Source of the DNA: DATAMF01 sp964472565
GTDB lineage: Bacteria; Chloroflexota; Anaerolineae; Aggregatilineales; Aggregatilineaceae
Direction of reading: 5' to 3'
DNA length: 50,919 nt
Assembly (NCBI GenBank): GCA_964472565.1
Contig: CAYYNB010000019.1
Span: 1 to 50,919 of the forward strand
Each line of letters begins with the position of its first letter. Positions within the stretch are counted from its first letter, which is position 1. The notes beneath the pieces were generated by a model. That model made no database searches, was not told where the DNA came from, and was given only the letters and a program-made list of their open reading frames with translations. Of this stretch, positions 26,121 through 34,244 are shown in pieces. A program made the position numbers and the translations under genes.

Positions 26121-27440
26121 ATGCATCGTTTGAAGTTACAATTCTTGATAGTCGCCGTAATTCTCGCCAGCCTGCTGCTGCCATCTGCCTCGATATCGGC
26201 ATCGACGGCTCAACAGGCTGGCCCGTATCTGACTGCGAACCAGGCCGTATATGTGCGCGGCGGGCCTGGAATTGGGTTTTATGTCGTTGGTACCTTGTAC
26301 CCAGGCGAAATAGTACCTGTGCTCGGTGTCAGTCCTGATTACACGTGGTGGTACATTCGGGCTACGTTTGGTGAGGGTTGGGTCTTCAGCATGGAAGTGA
26401 CACCAACCAATACTGCCGCTGTCGCCGTGCGCGATCCGGGTGCGATGGCCTATGTGCCTTCAGGTGTGGTGAATGTGCGCAGCGGTGCTGGTCCCACGGC
26501 TTCGGTATTGGGCCAACTCACACATGGGCAGCAGGTGTTGGTTATCGGCCAAAGCGCGGATGGCTCCTGGCTTCAGATCAAGTGGGCGTATGGCACAGGT
26601 TGGATCTCCGCTAATCTGGTTTCAGCTTCAGGTGTGGCGGCGGTTGTCAATGATGGTGGGGTGCCTATCACATCGGAAGACCCCTATGGTGTCGTGTTGA
26701 CCGCTTTCCTCAACGTTCGCAGTGGGCCGGGCGTCAATTATGCAAGCATCGGACAACTCACGGGCGGCACTACCGTCTATATTGTTGGCCGTTCAAGTGA
26801 CTCCCAGTGGTACCAGATCGATACAGTGTGGGGAAATGGCTGGGTGTTTGCGCCGTACGTCCTGTCACGCAATGAATATGGTGGTTCACCTGTGGCTACA
26901 CCGCAGTCCGGCGCAGCCGTGACCGGGCCGATTGGCATCGTTAACGCCGGTGCATTGAATCTGCGCAGCGGTCCTGGCGCACAGTATACCAGCCTGGGAA
27001 CGCTCGCAGGTGGCACCGAAACACAAATCATTGGCCGCACGAATGACTGGAGTTGGTTCCTGCTGTCTACGCCGATTGGCGTGGGTTGGGCCAGCGACCT
27101 GTACATCATCGCGCGGGGTGACATTTCGGGCGTGCCTTATGTTGCACCCGGCGGCGTGGTTCCTGAAACGGATGGTCAAGGCGGTGGTGAAGCACCCCTG
27201 CCTGCCGAATCAGCGACTGAGGCGGTTGTATCCACCGGCGCTTTGCATATTCGCACTGGTCCTAGCAGCGCATTTTCATCTATCGGCACAGTCTACGCGG
27301 GCACTCGCCTGCCGATCCTGGGCCAGAGCGCGGATCGCGGCTGGTGGTATGTGTCGAGCGCTTTTGGTACCGGTTGGGTGACGAAACTGTACACCTTGAC
27401 CTACGGTGATACCAGCGGCATACCCATTGTGACCCCTTAA
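26121..27440 (+). CDS. Secreted protein with five SH3b repeats
   Basis: 439 residues. A Sec signal peptide (MHRLKLQFLIVAVILASLLLP, split at about 20; cleavage probably after SASISA) is followed by five bacterial SH3 domains of about 65-90 residues. Each has the NVRSGPG-like motif, a central GQL.GG or GTLYPGE and a GTGWV-like end: about 27-95, 105-170, 180-250, 265-335 and 360-430. Such domains usually bind cell-wall peptides, but no catalytic domain is attached. The longer frame from 26019 was rejected because GAGGAGG lies 8 nt before ATG 26121. Transcribed alone, with a terminator downstream. Confidence 0.86.
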   Translation: MHRLKLQFLIVAVILASLLLPSASISASTAQQAGPYLTANQAVYVRGGPGIGFYVVGTLYPGEIVPVLGVSPDYTWWYIRATFGEGWVFSMEVTPTNTAAVAVRDPGAMAYVPSGVVNVRSGAGPTASVLGQLTHGQQVLVIGQSADGSWLQIKWAYGTGWISANLVSASGVAAVVNDGGVPITSEDPYGVVLTAFLNVRSGPGVNYASIGQLTGGTTVYIVGRSSDSQWYQIDTVWGNGWVFAPYVLSRNEYGGSPVATPQSGAAVTGPIGIVNAGALNLRSGPGAQYTSLGTLAGGTETQIIGRTNDWSWFLLSTPIGVGWASDLYIIARGDISGVPYVAPGGVVPETDGQGGGEAPLPAESATEAVVSTGALHIRTGPSSAFSSIGTVYAGTRLPILGQSADRGWWYVSSAFGTGWVTKLYTLTYGDTSGIPIVTP

Positions 27441-27455
27441 TGGGCCGGTTGTTCA

Positions 27456-27492
27456 AAAAGCCGTCCACAGAAAATATTGTGGGCGGCTTTTC
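27456..27492 (+). terminator. Terminator of the SH3b gene
   Basis: AAAAGCCGTCCACA pairs with TGTGGGCGGCTTTT (one G-T pair), followed by CTTT, 16 nt after the stop codon. Confidence 0.88.
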
Positions 27493-27504
27493 TTTACCTG
27501 TAAC

Positions 27505-27532
27505 TTGCGTGGGTATGCTGTCCCGTTATACA
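27505..27532 (+). promoter_or_regulatory. Probable promoter of the TPR/TM gene
   Basis: TTGCGT (27505-27510), 16-bp spacer and TATACA (27527-27532), ending 28 nt before the ATG at 27561. Confidence 0.5.
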
Positions 27533-27560
27533 ATGCGACAGAGGTGATCGAGGAGGCCCC

Positions 27561-28664
27561 ATGAGCGAATCTCGCAAACAACTAGAACGAGCTTTTAAAC
27601 TGATTAAAAAGGACAAAACGGACGAGGCATTGTCGATTCTGCGTCCTATTTTGGCTGAGGAACCAGAAAACGCGCATGCCTGGTGGTTGTTGGCCTACGC
27701 AGAGACTGATCCGGTTGAAGTCCGGCGCGCCCTGTTAACCATGCTGCGCCTTGATCCGAATTATTCAAATGCGCCCAAAGCGCGTGATATGCTGGTGAAG
27801 CTGAACCAGGAATATCCACCTTCATCTGAAGAAATTGCGATGTTCCCAGAACTTGCGCCAGAAGAAGATGAATTATTGCTGGATGTTTTTGAGCCGGTGT
27901 CATCTTTTGCCGAAGCGGATACCTTTGCGCAGGAAGATATTTTTGCGCCTGTTGATTTGCCAGAAGAAGGCGCGAATTTTTTTGCTAATGATCCATTCGG
28001 CGAATTGGAAACCGATCCCTTTGCTGCCGACCAAACGCAGGCGAATGTCAAAGCCGAGAAAAAGTCCCGGCGCGGGCAGCCTGTCACTGAATTGCAGTTT
28101 GAAGAAGTGCTGGACGATGAAACACTGGCCGCGCGCGAAGAACAGGCGGGGCGGCGGCGCGGACGTGGGCGGCGGATCCGGCTGATGCTTTTTGCACTGG
28201 TTGTGCTGGCGGCAGCAGTGGGCGTGATTGTGCTGGTTTTGCAGCAGGATGAAGATGAAACCACCACCGCAGCCGATCCCGGTGATCTGAAGTTGGTTGA
28301 GATTGATTCGCCCACGGTGACGAATGTCGTCCAGACGGCAGGCACACAGTTAACTTCGTGGCTGCCCGGCAATAATGAAATTGTGCTGGCGGAAAGCGAA
28401 TTAGGGAAAACCTTTTATGTTCGTATTTGCGGCCAGGTTGATCCTACGCTTCCGGATGGGATTAATGCCGGAATGCAGTTAGCCTCGCAACAGGCGGCCC
28501 AGTTGGAAGGTGAAGTGGATGCGGTGGGCGTCTCAGTTGAGTCGTGCATCAATGAAAAGCACGATACCCTGTACCGTGCTGTAGTCTCAACTGAAGATGC
28601 TGTGCGCTACCAATCAGGAGAACTCTCCTGGGCTGAATACCAGCGCCGCTGGACCAAAGCCTAA
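27561..28664 (+). CDS. TPR protein with single transmembrane helix
   Basis: 367 residues. Residues 5-80 are a TPR-like helical repeat (LERAFKLIKKDKTDEALSILRPIL, split; LAYAETDPVEVRRALLTMLRLDP). A strongly acidic, Phe-rich linker (about 90-195) follows, then an Arg-rich stretch (RRRGRGRRIR) and one transmembrane helix (about 210-228). The C-terminal 135 residues lie outside and have two cysteines, without a recognised fold. The positive-inside rule puts the TPR part in the cytoplasm. GAGGAGG precedes the ATG. Its stop codon overlaps that of the convergent kinase gene by 4 nt. Function unknown. Confidence 0.75.
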   Translation: MSESRKQLERAFKLIKKDKTDEALSILRPILAEEPENAHAWWLLAYAETDPVEVRRALLTMLRLDPNYSNAPKARDMLVKLNQEYPPSSEEIAMFPELAPEEDELLLDVFEPVSSFAEADTFAQEDIFAPVDLPEEGANFFANDPFGELETDPFAADQTQANVKAEKKSRRGQPVTELQFEEVLDDETLAAREEQAGRRRGRGRRIRLMLFALVVLAAAVGVIVLVLQQDEDETTTAADPGDLKLVEIDSPTVTNVVQTAGTQLTSWLPGNNEIVLAESELGKTFYVRICGQVDPTLPDGINAGMQLASQQAAQLEGEVDAVGVSVESCINEKHDTLYRAVVSTEDAVRYQSGELSWAEYQRRWTKA

Positions 28665-30268
28665 GATGCGGTTGGAAGAGGAAGCCAGATGGTAAAACAA
28701 GTTCCTTGTCCAGGCTGGCTTTCTACTCGAATATCGCCACCATGCCCCTGAACAATACCGTAACTCACCGCTAACCCTAAACCCGTCCCTTCCTCTTTTG
28801 TGGAATAGAATGGCTCGAAGATACGCGCCACCGTTTCCTGGTTCATGCCGATCCCGGTATCTTTGACCGCGACAGTAACCCCTGCCTCATCAGCATCCAG
28901 GCTGATCGTGAGTTTGCCGCCGTTTGGCATTGCTTCCGCCGCATTCAATACCAAATTAAGGAAAACCTGTTTTAGCTGGGCCGGGTTGCCTTTGAGCATG
29001 GGAACATTATCTAACTGGCTTCGCAGACGAACGCCCATTCGTTCCAGTTGTTTATTGGTGAGAGTTAGCACTTCTTGAATCAGGGCCTGCAAATTGTACT
29101 CGACCGCATCCGCCGTGCTGGGACGCGCAAAATCGAGCAGCCTCGACACAATGCCTTTGATGCGCTGGACTTCATTTTCGGCCACGCGGAGCACTTCCGC
29201 ATCGACCAGTTGTTTGTTCTCTACATCTTCAATCGCTACCTCGAGGCAATTCAGGATCGGTTGGAGTGGGTTGTTAACCTCATGGGCAATCCCGGCGGCC
29301 AAACGGCCCAGAGCAGCCAGCTTTTCCGACTGGATCAATTGGGCCTGAGCAGCGCGCAGTTCCTGGGTACGCGTTTCAACCATATCTTCCAAATTCTGGG
29401 CGTAGCTCTGGAGTTCTTCATACAGTTGGGCGTTACGCACCGTTAGTGCTGCTTGTTCACCGATGGAGCGCAGCAGCCGCAGTTCATTCTCGGTGTAAGT
29501 GTTGGCTGTTCCCCGGTATACGGTTAGAACGCCGACGAGCTTACCCCGATGTTTGAGCGGCGCGGCGATCACAGAGTGATTATCGGCATTAATAAGCACC
29601 GGTTCGCCGTCTTTAAAGACACTGGCGGCTGGTTGATCGGCCTGCTCCAGGATAAGGCGCGCCTCATCAACGGTGTGAACACCCCAAATAGTATCCTCAT
29701 AAAAAACAGGGACTTGCTGCTCATTAAAAAGATAAAGTTCAGCTTTTTCGGCTTCTAATTCCTGGCTAATCACATTCAGAATCAAGGAAGTCAGTGCGCC
29801 TAATCCCAGTTCCTGGTTAAATTCACCCCCAATGCGAACCAGCGCCTCCAGTTCTTCACTCCGACGCTGCAACCGATCTTCCAGTTGGCGTGCGCGCATT
29901 TTGCTATGCGCACGGGCCAGCAGCTCATGGTAATTGTAGGGCTTGCGAATATAGTCATCAGCGCCTAACTTGAAACCATGCGCTACATCCGAGGGTTCGC
30001 GGGCAGCGGCTGTTACAAAAATTACCGGAATGCGCTCGGTCAAAGAATCTTCACGCAAGCGGGCTGTGACCTCAAAGCCGTTCATACGCGGCATCTGCAC
30101 ATCCATCAGAATAAGATCAGGGTGCAGCGTGCGCGCCATTTCAAGCGCCGTTTCTCCATCCCGCGCGCTTTCAACCGAAAACCCATCTCGTTCCAATACG
30201 CGTTTTAACAGAATGACGGCGTTTTGTTCATCATCTGCAATCAGTACCAGGGGTTTACTGGCCTGCAT
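28661..30268 (-). CDS. Hybrid response regulator-histidine kinase (REC-GAF-HisKA-HATPase)
   Basis: 535 residues, soluble. An N-terminal receiver has D12/D13, the phosphoacceptor D56 (LILMDVQMPRMNG) and YIRKPY. A GAF domain follows (about 140-285), then a long coiled coil (about 290-325), then HisKA with LAAGIAHEVNNPLQPI and an ATPase domain with NLVLNAAEAM, DTGIGM and GTGLGLAVSYG. The kinase class resembles NtrB/ZraS. The first ATG of the frame is fused to the GGAGG itself, so the ATG 6 nt further on (30268) was chosen. No dedicated output regulator is adjacent. It is convergent with the TPR/TM gene. Confidence 0.92.
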   Translation of the reverse strand: MQASKPLVLIADDEQNAVILLKRVLERDGFSVESARDGETALEMARTLHPDLILMDVQMPRMNGFEVTARLREDSLTERIPVIFVTAAAREPSDVAHGFKLGADDYIRKPYNYHELLARAHSKMRARQLEDRLQRRSEELEALVRIGGEFNQELGLGALTSLILNVISQELEAEKAELYLFNEQQVPVFYEDTIWGVHTVDEARLILEQADQPAASVFKDGEPVLINADNHSVIAAPLKHRGKLVGVLTVYRGTANTYTENELRLLRSIGEQAALTVRNAQLYEELQSYAQNLEDMVETRTQELRAAQAQLIQSEKLAALGRLAAGIAHEVNNPLQPILNCLEVAIEDVENKQLVDAEVLRVAENEVQRIKGIVSRLLDFARPSTADAVEYNLQALIQEVLTLTNKQLERMGVRLRSQLDNVPMLKGNPAQLKQVFLNLVLNAAEAMPNGGKLTISLDADEAGVTVAVKDTGIGMNQETVARIFEPFYSTKEEGTGLGLAVSYGIVQGHGGDIRVESQPGQGTCFTIWLPLPTAS

Positions 30269-30397
30269 GTGCATCCTCCTGCAAAAATCCGCAATAGCAC
30301 TATCATAATCATTCTTCTCTAAAGAGGGAAATCTCGCTTAAATTCCAACCGACAATATGCTAAAATTTTGACGTTACCTAATCTATAAGGTGCAGCG

Positions 30398-31612
30398 ATG
30401 AAACTAAATCATATACCCAAGCGCCGTGTGATCGAAGCGGCGATGCGAGGCGTGTTGGCCGGTGTTGTATTGAGCGCGGTCTTCATTATGGGATTTTGGG
30501 TTGGTGAGGAACGTGATTCAGCCACCGCCCAGGGGGTAAGTGGACAGGATTTTTCCCTGCTGGCGGAAGTCAAAAACTTAATCGAAGCGAATTACCTGCG
30601 TACGCTGCCAGGCGAACAGGAGATGGAGTACGCGGCAATTCGGGGGTATCTTGGATCGTTGAATGACCCCTATACCTTTTTTATTGATCCCCCAGTCGCC
30701 CAAAGCGAGTCGGAAGTGTTAGCCGGGCAGTATGGGGGAATCGGTGTGCAGTTGAAACGGAATGAGCAGGGACAGTTTGTGTTATATCCCTATCCTGAGA
30801 GTCCAGCTATCGCGGCAGGGGTTAAAGACGAAGATGTTCTTGTCGCCGTCAATGGAACGCCCATCGATCCCGCTGAGCGGCTGGATGTGATCGATCAGCT
30901 TTTGCGGGGTGAAGTGGGCGAAGGTCGCGGTGTAACAATTACCGTGAGCAGCGCTGATAATCTGGATGAAACTCGCGAGTATTTTATCGAGTTTGCGGTG
31001 GTCCAGGTGCCGTCGGTGGTCTGGCGTACACTCACCGAAGAACCGACATTCGGTTATGTTCAGATCATTCGTTTCACCAGCCGCACGCCGGAGGAACTAC
31101 ACACCGCCCTGGAAGATTTGAACGCGAAAGGCGTCGTGGCCCTTGTGCTCGATTTGCGCAGTAATTCGGGCGGTTTGTTGCAGGAATCGGTTCAGGTGGC
31201 TTCTGAGTTTCTGGATGGCGGCGTGGTGTTTTATGAAGTGCGCCGGGAGACAGAGACTGAGACGCCGGTGATTCCGGGCGGATTGGCAACCGACATGCCA
31301 TTGGTTGTGCTGGTTAATCAGGGTACAGCCAGCGCTGCTGAACTGGTTGCGGGCGCTATTCGAGATCAGGGGCGCGGCATCCTGATCGGCCAAAAAACCT
31401 ATGGCAAAGGTTCGGTTCAGTTGATCTTCCGGCTCTCGGATGAATCGTCGATTCACATTACCTCGGCGGAATGGTATACCCCATCTCGCGCGCCGTTGGA
31501 TGGGACCGGGTTGGAGCCAGACATCAGCATGATCCCGGCGGAAGACCAGCGAGATGTTGAACTGGGTGAAGCGATTCGTTATTTACGTGAAGTTCTTAAT
31601 CCGGCAGGCTGA
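30398..31612 (+). CDS. S41-family C-terminal processing protease (copy 1)
   Basis: 404 residues. An N-terminal transmembrane helix (about 14-33) anchors the enzyme with the rest outside. A PDZ domain (about 105-190; GGIGVQLKRNEQGQF, ILVAVNG-like strand) precedes the tail-specific protease core. The nucleophile S312 lies in GTASAAELVAGA and the general base K337 in YGKGSVQ, the Ser-Lys dyad spacing of CtpA/Prc. It cleaves near protein C termini, substrate unknown. An extended -10 (TGCTAAAAT, 30358-30366) lies upstream. It is followed after 5 nt by a paralogue and then smpB. Confidence 0.92.
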   Translation: MKLNHIPKRRVIEAAMRGVLAGVVLSAVFIMGFWVGEERDSATAQGVSGQDFSLLAEVKNLIEANYLRTLPGEQEMEYAAIRGYLGSLNDPYTFFIDPPVAQSESEVLAGQYGGIGVQLKRNEQGQFVLYPYPESPAIAAGVKDEDVLVAVNGTPIDPAERLDVIDQLLRGEVGEGRGVTITVSSADNLDETREYFIEFAVVQVPSVVWRTLTEEPTFGYVQIIRFTSRTPEELHTALEDLNAKGVVALVLDLRSNSGGLLQESVQVASEFLDGGVVFYEVRRETETETPVIPGGLATDMPLVVLVNQGTASAAELVAGAIRDQGRGILIGQKTYGKGSVQLIFRLSDESSIHITSAEWYTPSRAPLDGTGLEPDISMIPAEDQRDVELGEAIRYLREVLNPAG

Positions 31613-31617
31613 GGCAA

Positions 31618-32841
31618 ATGATGGATGTCCCTGGTAAGTTAAAAGCAGAACCGCAACCCCGGCAGGCTGAGGTAAATTGGATGCTGCGTACGGCAGTTGT
31701 TGTTATTCTCACGGCCACTGTTTCTTTTGTGGCTGGCATGCTATTTTCGACCTATACCGATTCACCTCACAATAATGAGGACTTCGATTTGTTCTGGGAA
31801 AGCTGGAGTATTCTTGAACAGGAGTTCTACTACAAACTGCCGGCTGATAAGGACCTGGTCTATGGGGCTGTTCAAGGCATGGTTGCGACGGTGAATGACC
31901 CCTACACATTTTTCCAGCCCCCGCAGGCTGCTGAATTAGATCGCCAGGAAATTGCCGGAGAATTCGGCGGAATCGGTGCTGAGATTTATCTCAATGATGC
32001 AGGCCAATTGGTGGTCATTGCATCCTATCCAGGGCTTCCCGCTGAACAAGCAGGTATCAAAGCGGATGATGTGATCGTAGCCGTCAATGGGACGTCACTT
32101 GATGGACAGTCCCAGGCGGATATTTTATCCAGGCTGCGGGGAGACATTGGCAGCAAAGTCCAACTGACAGTTTTTCGCCCTTCAACCGAAGAACAGTTTA
32201 CGGTGTCACTGACCCGCGCCCGCATCGAACTTCCGACGGCAATCTCGCGCATGTATGGTAAAGTAGGTTATGTCCGATTGTATCTCTTTAATGGCAATGC
32301 AACGCCAGCACTTCAGCAGGAGATACAAGGGCTTTTGGATCAAGGTGCAGAAGCGCTTATTCTTGATCTGCGCGCCAATCCGGGCGGGCTGTTGGATGAA
32401 GCCGTCAGCGTAGCTGATCTGTTTTTTGATGAGGGTGTAGTTGTCAAACAGAAGATGCGCAGTGGGGATGAAACGATCTATCGTTCGGATGACGGTGATC
32501 TGGCCGAAGATATACCGTTGGTGGTTCTGATCGATGAAAATAGCGCCAGCGCGTCGGAGGTTGTTTCGGGAGCGCTTCATGATCGGGAACGCGCTGTTCT
32601 GATCGGCCATACCAGCTATGGTAAAGGCTCGGTCCAACATGTGCATGATATGGCCGATAACTCTCAGCTTCATGTCACAGTCGCGATCTGGTTGACGCCC
32701 AACGAAACACCGATTCAAGGACAGGGCTTAACTCCTGATCGCGTAGTCGGCGAGGATACGACCCCGGTCTATGTCGATGATCGCTTTGTGGACTCGGCAT
32801 TGCAATACATGGCAGATGAACTCAAACTGGAAGTGGAGTGA
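31618..32841 (+). CDS. S41-family C-terminal processing protease (copy 2)
   Basis: 407 residues, paralogue of the preceding gene with the same order: a transmembrane helix (about 25-45), PDZ (FGGIGAEIYLND, VIVAVNGTSLDG), then the Ser-Lys dyad in NSASASEVVSGA and YGKGSVQH. Three starts are possible: ATG 31618, ATG 31621 (GAGG 6 nt upstream) and ATG 31681, which also has GAGG at 8 nt and sits directly before the hydrophobic helix. The same 14-bp motif CCGGCAGGCTGAGG precedes both start regions (31601 and 31659). Its stop overlaps the smpB start (TGATG), so protease and trans-translation factor are translationally coupled. Confidence 0.9.
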   Translation: MMDVPGKLKAEPQPRQAEVNWMLRTAVVVILTATVSFVAGMLFSTYTDSPHNNEDFDLFWESWSILEQEFYYKLPADKDLVYGAVQGMVATVNDPYTFFQPPQAAELDRQEIAGEFGGIGAEIYLNDAGQLVVIASYPGLPAEQAGIKADDVIVAVNGTSLDGQSQADILSRLRGDIGSKVQLTVFRPSTEEQFTVSLTRARIELPTAISRMYGKVGYVRLYLFNGNATPALQQEIQGLLDQGAEALILDLRANPGGLLDEAVSVADLFFDEGVVVKQKMRSGDETIYRSDDGDLAEDIPLVVLIDENSASASEVVSGALHDRERAVLIGHTSYGKGSVQHVHDMADNSQLHVTVAIWLTPNETPIQGQGLTPDRVVGEDTTPVYVDDRFVDSALQYMADELKLEVE

Positions 32842-33305
32842 TGGATAAACCTCGCAAAATCGTTTCAACGAATCGCAAAGCGCGGCATGAGTACGAACTG
32901 CTGGATACACTGGAGGCCGGATTAGTGCTGACAGGGTCCGAGATCAAGTCTATTCGTGCCGGACAGGTCAACCTGCGTGAAGGGTATGTGCAGGCGCGCG
33001 ATGGCGAGTTGTGGCTGTTAAACACACATATTGCTTCGTATGAGCAGGCGGGGCGTTTTGGTCATGAGCCGCTTCGCCCTCGTAAACTTTTGCTGCACCG
33101 CCGTGAGATCAATCGTATTCTGGCGCGTGTACAGGAAAAAGGTCTGACAATTGTGCCGACGATCATGTATCTTGTCGATGGAAAAGCTAAGCTTGAGATC
33201 GCGCTGGCGCGTGGTAAGAAACAGTATGATAAACGTGAAAGTCTGCGTTCGCGTGACAGCCAACGGCAGATCGAGCGAACCCTGCGTGAGCGTAATCGTG
33301 ACTGA
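32841..33305 (+). CDS. smpB: SsrA-binding protein SmpB
   Basis: 154-residue tmRNA-binding protein needed to rescue stalled ribosomes. Family motifs: NRKARHEYELLDTLEAGLVL, TGSEIKSIRAGQVNL, DGELWLLNTHI, then HRREINRI and the basic C-terminal tail KKQYDKRESL..RD that enters the decoding centre. ATG 32841 overlaps the protease stop. A GTG 3 nt upstream is less likely. No tmRNA (ssrA) gene was found next to it. A hairpin at 33313-33346 follows. Confidence 0.96.
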   Translation: MDKPRKIVSTNRKARHEYELLDTLEAGLVLTGSEIKSIRAGQVNLREGYVQARDGELWLLNTHIASYEQAGRFGHEPLRPRKLLLHRREINRILARVQEKGLTIVPTIMYLVDGKAKLEIALARGKKQYDKRESLRSRDSQRQIERTLRERNRD

Positions 33306-33312
33306 AAAGGAT

Positions 33313-33346
33313 GCAGGAGAGTGGACCATTTGACCCGCTCTCCTGC
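33313..33346 (+). terminator. Hairpin after smpB
   Basis: GCAGGAGAG (33313-33321) pairs perfectly with CTCTCCTGC (33338-33346). No T-run follows, so it may attenuate or protect the 3' end rather than terminate efficiently. Confidence 0.5.
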
Positions 33347-33360
33347 TTGGATATAAAACC

Positions 33361-34146
33361 ATGTGGCCTGGTTCGATTCAGGAAATTAATAATCTGCCTC
33401 ACGATAAAAAGTGCGCGATCTATCACACGTTGATTCCAGATTGGGTATTTACCAATTATGGAGTTGATCGCCAGGACTTTTCAGTTCAGGGCGTGCGGGT
33501 GGTACATATCCGCGCGCCCAAAGGCAGCCACACGGTTGAGCTAACCGTTTTTCATGAGCCGGGTGCTATTGATCCGCTTCTCTATCTCCAAATGGGCGAC
33601 ACATTCCATTCCCAGCTTATGGTGCTGCTGGCAATTGTCAACGACCCCTATTCGCCGCGTTTTGATATTGATGTAGATCAGGCCGGACGCCCGACCAATT
33701 TAGGAACCGAGCGCCGGAATATCCCGGAAGAAATCCGGGCGTTGGAGGCCGGGTTCGCGCCCGGTCAGGTTCGGCGCGGGTTACGAATATTTCGCACTGC
33801 TATCCCTATGTTTGAGAACTTTGTGGAACAGATGGGCTATGACCTTTTTTTTATCGAGCCGCTGTTCTACCATAATGCGATTATCTTTGAGCGTTATGGG
33901 TTCACCTATTCGCGCGGGCTTCAAACCATGAAGCAAATCCACCAGGAATTTCAACCCGGCGGCACTTTGCATTCAGAACTAAAAGGGGACACCCCCTTTC
34001 GTGCGCCCGATGCGTGGCAAACCATCACGGGCCGTTCGTGGGCAATTCACGATGGCATTCTTGGCCATCCTTTCACCGGCATCCAGATGTACAAACGCAT
34101 TCATCATGACGCAAATGTTGAAACGTTTCCTGGCGCAAAGTGGTAA
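33361..34146 (+). CDS. Hypothetical protein
   Basis: 261 residues, not recognised. Soluble alpha/beta sequence without signal peptide. It is rich in aromatic residues and His (YHTLIPDWVFTNYGVD, HFPTGIQMYKRIHH-like C terminus). Several well-formed blocks (FDIDVDQAGRPTNLGTERRN, FIEPLFYHNAIIFERYGF) suggest a conserved enzyme or binding fold, with N.A..FERYGF faintly recalling GNAT acetyltransferase ends. That resemblance is too weak to name. The start ATG has no clear SD. It lies 55 nt after smpB across a hairpin, so possibly the end of the same transcript. Confidence 0.65.
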   Translation: MWPGSIQEINNLPHDKKCAIYHTLIPDWVFTNYGVDRQDFSVQGVRVVHIRAPKGSHTVELTVFHEPGAIDPLLYLQMGDTFHSQLMVLLAIVNDPYSPRFDIDVDQAGRPTNLGTERRNIPEEIRALEAGFAPGQVRRGLRIFRTAIPMFENFVEQMGYDLFFIEPLFYHNAIIFERYGFTYSRGLQTMKQIHQEFQPGGTLHSELKGDTPFRAPDAWQTITGRSWAIHDGILGHPFTGIQMYKRIHHDANVETFPGAKW

Positions 34147-34160
34147 TATATTTGAGTCAG

Positions 34161-34226
34161 TGCAATTTATTGCAAACTATCTAGGGTTTAGATTATCCTT
34201 AGTGGATTAGGTCGGTATGGCATACC
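34161..34226. promoter_or_regulatory. Two palindromes ahead of the STAND gene
   Basis: TGCAATTTATTGCA (34161-34174) is a perfect 6-2-6 palindrome. GGTATGGCATACC (34214-34226) is a perfect palindrome around a central G. Both lie in the 98-nt spacer before the NTPase gene and are plausible operator sites. Confidence 0.4.
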
Positions 34227-34244
34227 ATTCAATCACCCCTACGT

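Noticed and set aside
27761..28372. 203-codon minus-strand frame inside the TPR/TM gene
   Set aside because: Ser/Ala-rich antisense shadow of an acidic coding region. The sense gene has SD, TPR and TM features.
33306..33360. tmRNA (ssrA) next to smpB
   Set aside because: Only a short hairpin is present. No tRNA-like ends or tag reading frame were seen.
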